A stretch of 64,000 nucleotides of DNA from positions 74,238,829-74,302,828 of the forward strand of contig OY804588.1 of assembly GCA_963680875.1 (NCBI GenBank), given 5' to 3'. The notes beneath the pieces were generated by a model, which was not told where the DNA came from, did not search any database, and worked only from the letters and a program-made list of their open reading frames with translations. Positions 49,901 through 56,411 of this stretch are shown piece by piece. The stretch is from Bathymodiolus brooksi (Eukaryota; Mollusca; Bivalvia; Mytilida; Modiolidae). Every line of letters begins with the position of its first letter. Positions within the stretch are counted from its first letter, which is position 1. Both the position numbers and the translations under genes were made by a program.

Positions 49901-51391
49901 TTCTGGTCCGTATTTTTTGTTTTACTAGTGATTCATCAAGTATTCGGTAGACAGTAGAAGATTTTTTGTACAAACTTTAGATGTTCATGTTCAATAGAAA
50001 GCTATAATCAGAGCCAACCTTACATCAGTATCACACTCCATAACCAGACGATAAAAGTTCCAAGATCTCCCGTTGTACAAGAAAACCTTGTAGTCTGGGG
50101 TCGCTCTCACCTTTATTACAGAGCTGTTGTCATGGTTACTTCGTACAATGTCAGAGAATGGATTAATGGAGAATTTCATCAGTTTATAGCTTCACATAAC
50201 GGTCGCTAAATGTTTTACCCAAGAATTGACCTTTAGCATCAACTTCAAATCAGCACATTAACAGTGCATAAATGTATATTCCAAATTTGACTTGACAAGG
50301 AAAGATGACCGAGACGGACTACATATGTCTGAAAACATATTTCCAGAGCAAAATATGTGATGAACAGTGACAATGAACAAGTAAATGACAAAGGAGATAA
50401 TTATCAAACAAGCTAGAAATAATATTCAGTCTCAGAACCAGGTAGATGTACTATTGGAGCAAAATATGAATTTCATGAACAATCAGGAAGCTGAAGTTAT
50501 CGACGTTACGGCAGAAACCACTAGTACTGACAAGGATAATGACTTTGAATTTGAGCAAACCGAGGATCGGAATTGTTTTAAACTTTCAAAATTTGCAAAG
50601 AAAGAATAAATATTTTTTTAGCTGTTAAAAATGTTTTTGTTTTGTTTCAGGTTTTCAGAAAAGATAATAAAAAAACTATAGTACACTACATTTCTTGAAA
50701 TATTTACCAAAAAGGTGGGACCGACAGAACATTTTGAACTTTCGTGAACTCTGTACTGGTTTGTCGTTGGATGTTAGAATGTTGCTACAGAAAAATGATT
50801 CAACAAACATCTTGTTTTAATCAGATTGGGCACAGAGCGACAAACACATTGACTTGTGGCTAAAACACTTCAAGCAAGGGTCCTTCAGGAGACATTTAGA
50901 CTGAGCAAATTTCTCACATTAGTGGTTAGAATCTTTTACAAGTTGGGGTCCTATTAAAGCCATCATGCATTTGTCACATTAGTAACAGTTCAGTGCAAGA
51001 TGTACATGTAAAGAAAGAAATTAGAGCTCAGCTTTGCAGGATTTCAGATGATGAATCACATTTCAAGTTTTCAACACTTGCTATTGTAAATAAATGTTGC
51101 AATTGCCTACTTAGCCACACATTAGTTACCTTACTTGCATGCAAACAGGAGTATGGGACGATGTACAGCCTTGCTATCAGCTGTACATTGTCAAAAATAA
51201 TAACATTCAAGCAGTTTTCAAAATAAATGAATTTGCAGTAAATTCCGCGAGTAAGTACTTGTCATCTTCTAAGATTCTAAACCCAGTGATTGTATTCTGC
51301 TTTATTGGCAATTTCTTCATTGCTTATAATTTGGGATTCATTTGATTACTGGCGATTTAAATATAATATTCATAAGCATAGCACCCACCAT
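34909..51391 (-). CDS. RPL7A: Large ribosomal subunit protein eL8 (RPL7A, SURF3), seven exons
   Basis: Structural protein of the 60S subunit; L7Ae/Gadd45 fold. Coding exons, 5' to 3': 51389-51391 (ATG only, then GTGGGT), 46617-46737, 45685-45834, 43964-44184, 40470-40600, 37289-37358, 34909-35013. The sum is 801 nt, 266 aa plus stop, identical in length to the human protein, and all phases agree. Landmarks: [10 protein letters not shown] at the N-terminus, [20 protein letters not shown] (41-60), [17 protein letters not shown], then the L7Ae core [20 protein letters not shown] and [18 protein letters not shown], and the C-terminal end [20 protein letters not shown]. The start is fixed by the N-terminus after splicing and by a 5'-TOP-like tract just upstream. 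Introns host many C/D snoRNAs. MED22 lies divergently upstream, the Surfeit arrangement known in vertebrates. Confidence 0.97.
35260..35669 (-). repeat. 58-bp tandem repeat (7 units) in the last RPL7A intron, possible snoRNA-like unit
   Basis: The plus-strand unit is GTACACACCAGTACAACTAC then TCAGACACAGCCAAGGATAA then GAATCATGTGTTAATCAA. One spacing carries four extra bases. On the host strand each unit reads ATGATTC (weak box C), TTATCCTTGGCTGTGT and CTGA (box D-like). CCTTGGCTGTG is complementary over 11 nt to the conserved 28S stretch CACAGCCAAGG as I remember it. A diverged single copy lies at 36970-37010. No good terminal stem was found. Confidence 0.85.
36305..36424. mobile_element. MITE-like hairpin, about 57-bp arms
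   Basis: The left arm begins AATTTTTGTTCGGTTCATGA and the right arm ends TCGAATGAACCAAACAAATA. The arms pair almost throughout, leaving a loop of only a few bases near CCGCGTTACG. It lies in RPL7A intron 6. Confidence 0.8.
36587..36938 (-). pseudogene. SNORD36: U36 snoRNA pseudogene split by a SINE-A insertion
   Basis: The 5' part on the plus strand (TGCCAGCTCAG...TCTAATTTATA) and the part after 36,873 (TCTAATTTATATCTTCATC...) align with the intact U36 at 39868-39947. The SINE-A at 36621-36872 lies between them. Box D (CTGA) survives, but the 18S guide reads AGATCTTTTT instead of CGAGCTTTTT, the internal D' CTGA is ATGA, and the box C position is AGAATG. It is therefore dead independently of the insertion. 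Confidence 0.8.
36621..36872 (-). mobile_element. SINE-A with an 11-bp target-site duplication
   Basis: Full-length minus-strand copy, bounded by TCTAATTTATA at 36610-36620 and 36875-36885. It carries the tail GGTGTTTAACACCACTTTCA, the middle TCACATAATGTTGTATCTAG and the head CAATCATGACCACGACAGCC. It defines the element's exact ends. Confidence 0.9.
37015..37205 (-). mobile_element. SINE-A copy
   Basis: Contains TTTCAACAATATTTCAGTTA, TTATAACATAATGTTGTATA, GAGTTTGAACTCACAACTTT and ACGATCAAGACCATGACAGC. It lies about 85 bp from RPL7A exon 6. Confidence 0.78.
37718..37796 (-). ncRNA. SNORD36: C/D box snoRNA U36 (SNORD36), copy in intron 5
   Basis: Host strand: terminal stem TGCTAGC...GCTAGCA, box C AATGATGTA, guide 1 GAATTTCTTCAC directly before D' CTGA, and guide 2 CGAGCTTTTTAAAA directly before D CTGA. 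Guide 1 matches conserved 28S GTGAAGAAATTC and guide 2 matches 18S TTAAAAAGCTCG. By the box-plus-five rule both select an A, as known for vertebrate U36. Human U36 genes also lie in RPL7A introns. Confidence 0.93.
37843..38054. mobile_element. Mariner-like MITE with TA duplications
   Basis: The ends are TA-CAGTAC...GTACTG-TA. TIRs of about 53 bp share GATAAATCACTGTGATAG. The interior is about 105 bp and AT-rich. It is inserted just 5' of the U36 copy at 37718 in RPL7A intron 5. Confidence 0.8.
38315..39109. mobile_element. Pogo/Tigger-like non-autonomous DNA transposon (795 bp)
   Basis: The termini CAGTGCTCCCTC and GAGGGAGCACTG are perfect inverted repeats flanked by TA on both sides, the target expected for Tc1/mariner/pogo elements. 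Subterminal GGCGATAAA(C/A) repeats occur at both ends. No transposase frame survives. It lies in RPL7A intron 5. Confidence 0.85.
39115..39260. repeat. Small repeat with GGCAAGT inverted ends
   Basis: Contains CTAATCCACTTGCCCAAAGA and, 90 bp on, GGCTTTCGGGCAAGTAGGTG. Inverted relatives occur at 42195-42305 and 43445-43555 (CCTACTTGCCCGAAAGCC ... GGGCTTCGGGCAAGTGGG). Probably a MITE. Confidence 0.6.
39642..39800 (-). mobile_element. SINE-A, internally deleted
   Basis: Contains GGTGTTTAAGCCCACTTTCA, TCAGTTTTATCGTGGTGGAG, CTGCCGCAAGTCACTGACAA, then the head ACTACCAGATGATCACGGCC. The middle is lost. Confidence 0.75.
39868..39947 (-). ncRNA. SNORD36: C/D box snoRNA U36 (SNORD36), second copy in intron 5
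   Basis: Terminal stem TGCTAGC/GCTGGCA (one G-U pair), box C AATGATGTG, guide GAATTTCTTCAC + CTGA, guide CGAGCTTTTTAAAA + CTGA. Same 28S and 18S targets as the copy at 37718. The linker between guides differs (AATGAATATGAAGATATAAA), so the guides are better conserved than the spacer. Confidence 0.93.
39979..40129. mobile_element. MITE with CTGGACTGGGTT ends
   Basis: The ends CTGGACTGGGTTGCACAAA and TTTGTGGAACCCAGTCCAG are inverted repeats. The interior repeats TTAAGTGTCAATTAA in both orientations. It lies about 30 bp beyond the U36 at 39868. Confidence 0.85.
40765..41095 (-). mobile_element. SINE-B, near full-length
   Basis: Minus-strand copy from GAGTGAGTGATTGATGGTTG (tail) through GTCGCTCCACTCGGACACAT and GCTGCGTGCTTAGCGGAGAA to box B complement GGGCTCAAACCCACGATC. 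It lies between RPL7A exon 5 and the U24 at 41101. Confidence 0.82.
41101..41190 (-). ncRNA. SNORD24: C/D box snoRNA U24 (SNORD24), intron 4 copy nearest exon 5
   Basis: Host strand: stem GAATTGT...ACAATTC, box C AATGATGATG, guide ATTTGCTAT + D' CTGA, C'-like TTGATGTA, guide TACCACCTAGATCT + D CTGA. Targets are the two 28S cytidines 14 nt apart (within AGATCTTGGTGGTAGTAGC) known for vertebrate U24. The second guide has one U:U mismatch to that remembered target. Human U24 also lies in RPL7A. Confidence 0.93.
41682..41772 (-). ncRNA. SNORD36: C/D box snoRNA U36 (SNORD36), intron 4
   Basis: Terminal stem CTGTTAGA/TCTAACAG, box C AGTGATGTT, guide GAATTTCTTCAC + CTGA, guide GAGCTTTTTAAAT + CTGA. 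The 18S guide is one base shorter than in the intron 5 copies. It lies inside a duplicated block whose other copy carries the U36 at 42959. Confidence 0.9.
41885..42035 (-). mobile_element. SINE-A fragment (first duplicated copy)
   Basis: Contains CTCAAGTCACTGACAAAGTT, GAGCGGGATTCAAACTCAAG and GTTGTAAATCCAACTACGAT; both ends are degraded. The twin lies at 43163-43315. Confidence 0.75.
42371..42460 (-). ncRNA. SNORD24: C/D box snoRNA U24 (SNORD24), intron 4 middle copy
   Basis: Stem GAATTTTGA.../...TTCATAATTC, box C AGTGATGATG, guide ATATTTGCTAT + CTGA, guide TACCACCTAGATCT + CTGA. Confidence 0.92.
42959..43049 (-). ncRNA. SNORD36: C/D box snoRNA U36 (SNORD36), intron 4 second copy
   Basis: Same sequence as the U36 at 41682 across stem, boxes and both guides; it arose by the 1,279-bp duplication. 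Confidence 0.9.
43163..43315 (-). mobile_element. SINE-A fragment (second duplicated copy)
   Basis: Twin of 41885-42035, differing at a few positions (for example GATTGCATAGG versus GATTGCATTGG). Confidence 0.75.
43621..43710 (-). ncRNA. SNORD24: C/D box snoRNA U24 (SNORD24), intron 4 copy nearest exon 4
   Basis: Boxes and guides as in the copy at 42371; the only difference seen is in the linker (TAAGCTGAAG versus TAAACTGAAG). Confidence 0.92.
44202..44437. mobile_element. MITE abutting the 3' splice site of RPL7A intron 3
   Basis: TIRs GTTTGTTGTTGAACTTGTGA and TCACAAGTTCAACAACGGAC (about 24 bp). The interior repeats TAATCA/TGATTA motifs. Its near end is only about 20 bp from the acceptor at 44185, so it supplies the branch-point region of this intron. 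Confidence 0.82.
44818..44895 (-). ncRNA. SNORD24: C/D box snoRNA U24 (SNORD24), intron 3 copy
   Basis: Stem ACTGA/TCAGT, box C TATGATGAG, guide ATATTTGCTAT followed by TTGA (degenerate D'), C'-like ATGATAC, guide TACCACCTAGATCT + CTGA. It is the most diverged U24 here; the D' change may weaken its first guide. Confidence 0.88.
45015..45187 (-). mobile_element. SINE-A copy
   Basis: Contains GTGCTTAACGCCACTTTCAA, GGAGGAAACCAGAGTACCCG, TAGTTATAAATCCACCTACC and ACGATCATAACCGCCCC. Internally deleted; RPL7A intron 3. Confidence 0.75.
46893..46962 (-). tRNA. tRNA-like pseudogene or SINE head in RPL7A intron 1
   Basis: Minus strand: box A AGCTCAGTTGGTAGAGCA, box B GGGATCAAATCCC, 3' acceptor-like TTGGGAA. 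The anticodon stem (GTGGC/GCGAG) does not pair fully and the acceptor stem is imperfect, so it is probably not functional. Confidence 0.45.
47117..47307 (-). ncRNA. Unnamed long C/D-type RNA, copy 1 (RPL7A intron 1)
   Basis: Host strand: perfect 9-bp terminal stem AAGCTATAA/TTATAGCTT, box C AATGATGA next to the stem, and D CTGA next to the 3' strand. Internal D'-like CTGA follows TTAATCCATTCT; TTAATCCATTC is complementary to the conserved 28S stretch GAATGGATTAA as I remember it. C'-like TTGATGTA precedes the last guide AAGGTTGGCT. Length 191 nt, long for a guide snoRNA. I do not recognise it as U3, U8, U13, U14 or U22. Confidence 0.7.
47424..47680. repeat. Segment duplicated at 48630-48870
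   Basis: Shared stretches include GGCTTGTGATATGTGAATC, AAACAATTAACAAAAC, AAGCAGTACAAGAATCAAAC and TTGAGTCATTCCAATTGAAT. Together with the upstream long C/D RNA it forms a duplicated block of about 570 bp (47100-47680 and 48290-48875). ORFs here read this non-coding block. Confidence 0.8.
48313..48505 (-). ncRNA. Unnamed long C/D-type RNA, copy 2
   Basis: Stem, box C (ACATGATGA) and box D kept; guide TTAATCCATTCT + CTGA kept. The AATGTG insertion is in the loop. Confidence 0.68.
48950..49142 (-). ncRNA. Unnamed long C/D-type RNA, copy 3
   Basis: Same terminal stem and boxes. The middle differs from copies 1 and 2 (GGAGTGTGATACTGATGTAA on the host strand), which turns the C'-like motif into CTGATGTA. 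Confidence 0.68.
49150..49520. mobile_element. Probable DNA element related to 34396-34680
   Basis: Contains ATCCCTACCTACCGACCCTA, the inverse of the motif in the element at 34396. The other end was not resolved. It lies between long C/D RNA copies 3 and 4. Confidence 0.4.
49999..50192 (-). ncRNA. Unnamed long C/D-type RNA, copy 4
   Basis: Stem kept, box C CTGATGA, box D CTGA, guide TTAATCCATTCT + CTGA. It is closest to copy 3 and separated from it by about 850 bp of unrelated sequence. Confidence 0.68.
50200..51385. other. 5' part of RPL7A intron 1, nothing assigned
   Basis: A 74-codon plus-strand ORF at 50385-50609 is acidic and Asn/Gln-rich, without a motif I recognise. The rest is AT-rich with no coding signal. 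Confidence 0.4.
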
Positions 51392-51440
51392 GTTGATATT
51401 TACCGGAAAGAGAGAAAATAGTTGGCTGCTTCCGGTTATC
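51392..51440 (-). promoter_or_regulatory. RPL7A 5'-TOP leader and core promoter with ETS-type sites
   Basis: Upstream of the RPL7A ATG the minus strand reads TATTTTCTCTCTTTCCGG then TAAATATCAACATG. CTCTCTTTCC from 51414 is a good 5'-TOP tract, giving a leader of about 23 nt. CCGGAA occurs on the plus strand at 51403 and CCGGAAGC on the minus strand at 51435-51428, both ETS/GABP-type motifs common in TATA-less housekeeping promoters. It may also serve MED22, whose first exon was not found. Confidence 0.7.
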
Positions 51441-53290
51441 AAAATAAAGTCTTTTAAGCGTTTGGAATACCCCAAAAATCACATCACAAATTATAATCTG
51501 CAATTACATTGAACAATCGCCAAAATTAAAAAATAATCAGAATGGTACTTTTCTAGAGATTTTTTGCTGTTTAGCAAATAGAGTGTATCTCTTTGTTGTG
51601 CATATCATTATGTATAAGGTATCAAACAACTGTTAATTACATAAAAACGTAACTGAAGTGAAAAACCACATAAATTGAAGTGAAAAAAATCCAACATATT
51701 ATTAATATTATTGTAATTATATGTAGACAATGATGAATGAATAAATACAAAGAAACGCAATCTATTCTGGTCTTCAGTTGCTGTATGACTGTAGTCTGTT
51801 TGAAGCTGGGTCAGTTTGCAAGGTTTTGTGCCTATAATGGCTATTCCTGTTCTTGTCCCTGTATTTTATATGAGACAGGTAGCAGCTTAGATACGATAAC
51901 ATAACCCTCAGTCTGCTTTTGCTCCCAGAAAGTTGAAATATTCACTTAACGAAAATTTTAATTTGCTTCCATACGTTGAATGGGACCGATTCGTAACCCT
52001 AACTGGAGCACAAGCGGAATGAGGGTTACGTTATCATATCTAGTAGCAGCTATGAGACAGGCACAACCTGTTTAAGGGCGAAGCTTATTTGATGATAATG
52101 ACAATTAAGAGGGAGACATGAGAGGCGAATGCCTCCTAAAACATACAGATGAAAATTGAAGAAAATAATGTTTGTAAATTTAGGTCTATTTTGAACACCT
52201 TTTCCATAGGACGAAAACTTTAAAAGAGGGAGGGGGGTTTCTGGTCACAAATCTCAGAAAAAAAAAATATATCCAAATCACGATTCACGGAAATTAAAAT
52301 TTGTCATTTTTGAGAATTTCACAGATCACGATGAATCAATAAGAGAAATAAATCAAGGGTCACAAGAATAAAAAAAATACCCCAATCATAGTCCGAGGAC
52401 GGCAGAGGAAACTCGGACTATCCCAATCACAGATCTTGAAAAAAAAATGGTGAAAGAGAGATAAGAAATGCATGCGAAAAGTGGAGTGAGGGTCAGACGA
52501 AATTGCAATGTTTTTAACCTTGCCATGGAAAATGTGTTAAAAGGCTTACCTGACAAAATCCGAGATCAGTTGTCCAGACATCATAGTCATACACAAATGC
52601 ACTTCAAATGTACACATTTTTGAATCACTTTCAAATTGCGAGATCGTGGAGATGATATAGGTTTCCGGTATACATAAAAACGATGCAGAGCTGTTCTTTA
52701 ATGTTTGACACCAACTCACAAAGTTTTCAGGGACAGGATAACCAAGAAGTGCATGCAATTTCATGTTTCCTCTCCGAAGCAGACGAAATGCAATACATAT
52801 GTGCACACTAGAAAATGACGTCGTCCATGTACACAGTAAACGATCATTTCTCGTGACGTAGCACACGATTTTGATATTAGAATTTTCTTTTTAAGTTTAT
52901 TTCAATTGAGAAGAATTGAAATGGTTACAGATTTGCGAATTTCTTATTGAAATAATTTTTATTTTGTTTTTAAATAACACTTTGTTCTATAATTTCATGC
53001 TTCCGGTGAAAAGATATTTGGCTATGAATACATTTTGTAGGAGTATGACTTATTACCAAAAATCGCATAGCCTACAGTTAAAAGGGTTTCACCCTTTATT
53101 ATTATCTTAAAGTGTTAATATAAGCTTTTTATTTCTGAATTATATTTTTGGGTAAGTTTTATATCGTGTCATTTTATGGTTTTGTATTTCTGGTGTAATC
53201 AATTCACCATTTTTTTTTTTCATTTTTGTTATTTGCACATGACCCTAGTTTAGTCATACAATATAAGACACAGTATCATCAATGTTTCAT
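51441..53290. other. Divergent intergenic region between RPL7A and MED22
   Basis: About 2.2 kb separate the RPL7A TOP tract from the first recognised MED22 exon. It must hold the MED22 transcription start, because 53632 is a splice acceptor. A minus-strand frame at 52546-52866 ends exactly at a strong donor (TTTTGTCAG|GTAAGCC) and might be an exon of another transcript; its product is not recognised. Confidence 0.5.
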
Positions 53291-53294
53291 ATCT

Positions 53295-53562
53295 CCCTGA
53301 TGGGCTATAGTGGTTGCAATCATATGGTAGTTGGATTTTCAACTACATGTGCAGTCAGTGCCTATCACCACTAATGATGTGAATTCAAATCCAGTTCATG
53401 GTGAGGTGTACACAATACAACATTATGTGATAAAGTTTGTCAGTGACTTGCGACAGGTCAGTGGTTTTCTCCGGTTTCCTCCAACAATAAAACTGACCGC
53501 CATGATATAACTGAAATATATTGTTGAAAGTGGCGTTAAACACCATAAACCAACTGGTGAAA
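53295..53562 (+). mobile_element. SINE-A, full-length
   Basis: Starts GGGCTATAGTGGTTGCAATC, then TGCAGTCAGTGCCTATCACC, box B-like TGAATTCAAATCCAGTTC, and the tail GTGGCGTTAAACACCATAAA. It ends about 70 bp before the MED22 acceptor at 53632. Confidence 0.85.
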
Positions 53563-53664
53563 CCAAACCTGATTTATGAAATTAATAGCTTTAAAAATTT
53601 ATCTAAACCAAACTATATTTAATTTTTTCAGTTATTGATGTAACTTGACAAAACTAGAACAGCA

Positions 53665-55241
53665 ATGGCACAACAACAGAGAGCAATTTCTCAATCTAAA
53701 GAAGCTTTACTGAAAATTTACCACAAGAAATTGAAAGATGATATCAGATCCATGTTTGATAATTTTACAGAAATAATTCGATTGGCTAGGGTAAGCTCAT
53801 TATGAGTGATCTTAGTTTTCTAGGGTGTCAATAAAAAGACAAAAAATTGACTCAAAATAAAATATATGTGGCTAGACTCACATTCAAATACCTGTGGCTA
53901 GACTCACATTCAAATACCTGTGGCTAGACTCACATTCAAATACCTGTGGCTAGACTCATGATAAAATACCTGTGATTAGACTCCGAATAAATTACCTGTA
54001 TCTAGACTGATAATAAAATGCCTGTGCTATAAAATACCTACGACGAGATTCACAATAAAATACATGTGCAGTGTAGCTAGACTCACAGTAATATAATGGG
54101 CCATCGTCATAATCGTATGGTAGTTGGATTTACAACTACATGTGCAATCAGTGCCTATCACCACTAAAGTTGTGAGGTGACCCCGTTCATGGCGAGGTGT
54201 ACTCGATACAACAATATGTGATAAAGTTTGTCAGTGACTTGCAACAGATCAGTGGTTTTCTCTTGAGTACTGCAGTTTCTTCCACCAATAAAACTGACTG
54301 CCACAATATAACTGAAATATTATTGAAAGTGGTGTTAAACCAAATAAACCAACCACAGTAATATACCGGTGGTGAGACTCACAATAAAACTATATTTAAA
54401 TCCTATTTTGACAGGTAGAAGAAGATTCTCAGATCTCCAAGACAACACAGACAGAACAGGACCAATACGAGATGCAAGTCAGAGCCTCTAACATTGTATG
54501 TTATTTAGATCTTAAATTTAAAAGAAAATGTTAAACAATGGTAGTCCACAATGCAAATAATTACAAACATTAATAACTCATTTATTCAACCATGCTCTGA
54601 AAACACAACTGCATCGCTGGTGAGCCCACCTTGAGAATGGTAGATTGTGGGTTAAAACCGAAGACTGTAAAATTGGTATTTGCTGTTTATGGTTTTATGG
54701 TGTTTAATGCCATTTTCAACAATATTTCAGGTTAATCGTGGCGGTCAGTTTTATTGGTGGAGGAAGCCGGAGAAAACCACCGACCTGCCCCAAGTCACTG
54801 ACAAACTTTATCACATAATGTTGTACTCCTCGCCCTGAGCGGGAGTCAAAACCACAACATCAGTGGTGATAGGCACTGACATATCTAATCTGTAAACTGT
54901 TGTTTCAGTGAGCCTGCACAATAAAATCCAATTAAGTGTGTTAGTCAAGCACAAAGCGGACATAATCATTATAGTCTCAGATTTAACTCAGTTTATAATA
55001 TGATCTACTTTTCTTATTTCAGGGAAGAGCCGGAGAGTCATTGATGAAGCTAGTGTCAGATCTGAAACAGTTTTTAGTGTTAAATGACTTTCCATCAGTT
55101 AATGAATCTATCAGTACCAATACACAGTTATATAAAAATATACAGAGTGAATGTGACAAAACACTGATGACATTAAAAGACGAGATGTCCGTCGAGTTGT
55201 TTGAGCTCGAGGATGAATATTATTCCTCATCGTATAAATAA
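53665..55241 (+). CDS. MED22: Mediator complex subunit 22 (MED22, SURF5), three coding exons
   Basis: Subunit of the Mediator head module, which links transcription factors to RNA polymerase II. Coding exons: 53665-53790 (residues 1-42), 54415-54495 (43-69) and 55023-55241 (70-141 plus stop); all junctions are phase 0 with good GT/AG sites. The protein begins [16 protein letters not shown], as in vertebrate MED22, and continues [57 protein letters not shown] and ELEDEYYSS. Length 141 aa, like the short human isoform. It is predicted to be mainly helical and coiled-coil. The exon carrying the ATG starts at an acceptor (53632), so an upstream 5' UTR exon must exist. Divergent from RPL7A; the pair is a conserved part of the Surfeit cluster. 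Confidence 0.96.
53875..54060. repeat. Degenerate 26-bp tandem repeat in MED22 intron
   Basis: The unit is CTAGACTCACATTCAAATAC + CTGTGG, about six copies, with later ones drifting (ATAATAAAATGCCTGTG). Confidence 0.85.
54106..54352 (+). mobile_element. SINE-A copy
   Basis: From GGGCCATCGTCATAATCGTA through CAATCAGTGCCTATCACCAC and GATCAGTGGTTTTCTCTTGA to the tail AGTGGTGTTAAACC. Plus orientation, in the MED22 intron just upstream of exon 2. Confidence 0.82.
54612..54970 (+). mobile_element. SINE-B interrupted by a SINE-A
   Basis: The SINE-B head (GCATCGCTGGTGAGCCCACC, ACTGTAAAATTGGTATTTGC) stops near 54688 and resumes near 54885 (ATCTGTAAACTGTTGTTTCA, GCACAAAGCGGACATAATCA). A minus-strand SINE-A (GGTGTTTAATGCCATTTTCA ... 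GTGGTGATAGGCACTGA) fills the gap. Part of the SINE-B middle is missing. It ends about 50 bp before MED22 exon 3. Confidence 0.8.
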
Positions 55242-55242
55242 A
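55237..55242 (+). terminator. MED22 poly(A) signal overlapping the stop codon
   Basis: AATAAA at 55237-55242 contains the TAA stop (55239-55241). No other AATAAA is seen close downstream. Confidence 0.5.
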
Positions 55243-55332
55243 GCTTGTCAATTATTTAATTGTTTAATTTTCTTATCATTAGAATTTCACACAAGCATCA
55301 GTGAATTTAGTACATATCGTTTGCTTGTTTGT

Positions 55333-55582
55333 TTGATGATGCTTAGCGCCACTTTCAACAATATTTCAGTTATATTGTGGCGGTCAGTTTAATTGGTGGA
55401 GGAAACTGGAGGACCCGGAGAAAACCACCGACCTGTCGCAGGTCACTGACAGACTTTATCACATAATGTTGTACATCTCGCCCTGATCGAGATTCGAACT
55501 CACAACATCAGTGGTGATAGGCACTGATTGCATAGGTAGTTGTAAATCCAACTACCATACAATCACGGCCACGACAGCCCCT
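55333..55582 (-). mobile_element. SINE-A, full-length
   Basis: Contains GATGCTTAGCGCCACTTTCA, GGAGGACCCGGAGAAAACCA, GATCGAGATTCGAACTCACA (box B complement) and the head AATCACGGCCACGACAGCCC. Confidence 0.85.
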
Positions 55583-55644
55583 AGTACATATCGTGGTCTC
55601 AGATATTTTGAGTGTGTTAGTGATATTTATCAATAATATCAACC

Positions 55645-55915
55645 ACATCACTGGTGTAATGGTTAGCATGCTCACCTCGAGTATGATTCGAGTCAAACCA
55701 AAGACTATTAAATTGGTATTTGTTGCTTCTCCGCTAAGGATACAACATTAAGGAGTAAGAGCAAAGACTGGTTGGCTTCGAATCAGAATATATAGAGCGA
55801 CATGTCAACCCACAGACTGTTATTTCAGTGAGCTAGCACTATAAAAATTCAACCAAGTGTGTTCGTCTAGTACAAAGTGTACATCGTTATCATCGAAATG
55901 TAACTCCATGATATA
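55645..55915 (+). mobile_element. SINE-B copy
   Basis: Head CACTGGTGTAATGGTTAGCA then TGCTCACCTCGAGTATG, body CTTCTCCGCTAAGGATACAA, AGCAAAGACTGGTTGGCTTC and TAGTACAAAGTGTACATCG. Confidence 0.78.
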
Positions 55916-56092
55916 GAATTCATGCCAGACAACATGTCGCCCTTCGTTGAAAGTGTTCACCCATTTAGTGTTTATGGGGTAGAAGACAGTTCAGCTGTTT
56001 CTGGGAATGAATTTTTAAACCCAAGAGGGATCTCTGTGGTCATGAACTTGTGGTAGTTGGATCTTGTACACTCCATGCTCATCACCACTAAT

Positions 56093-56302
56093 AGGGCCTT
56101 CATGGTCACGATCATATAGTCGTTGGGTTTACAACTACCTATGCAATCAGTGTACTCGATACAACTTTATGTGATAAAGTTTGTCAGTTACTTGCGGCAG
56201 GTGGGTGGTTTTCTCTGGGTACTCTGGTTTCTTCCACCAATAAAACTGACCACCACAATATAACTGAAATATTGTTGAAAGTGATGTTAAACACCATAAC
56301 AC
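56093..56302 (+). mobile_element. SINE-A copy
   Basis: Starts GGGCCTTCATGGTCACGATC; contains GGCAGGTGGGTGGTTTTCTC and the tail GTGATGTTAAACACCATAAC. Internal part shortened. Confidence 0.8.
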
Positions 56303-56310
56303 TTATCCCA

Positions 56311-56411
56311 ATCCCACTACTGAGGCGTGACGACTCTTAGCCATGGTGATTGTGTACTAAATACCACTACTGAGGCGTGACGACTCTTAGCCATGGTGAT
56401 TGTGTACTAGA
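56311..56411. repeat. Direct repeat, 50-bp unit, two copies
   Basis: CCACTACTGAGGCGTGACGA then CTCTTAGCCATGGTGATTGT and GTACTA occurs at 56314 and 56364. Confidence 0.92.

Noticed and set aside
50385..50609. 74-codon Asn/Gln-rich open frame in RPL7A intron 1
   Set aside because: No recognised motif, splice site or neighbouring exon. The frame length is within chance for AT-rich DNA.
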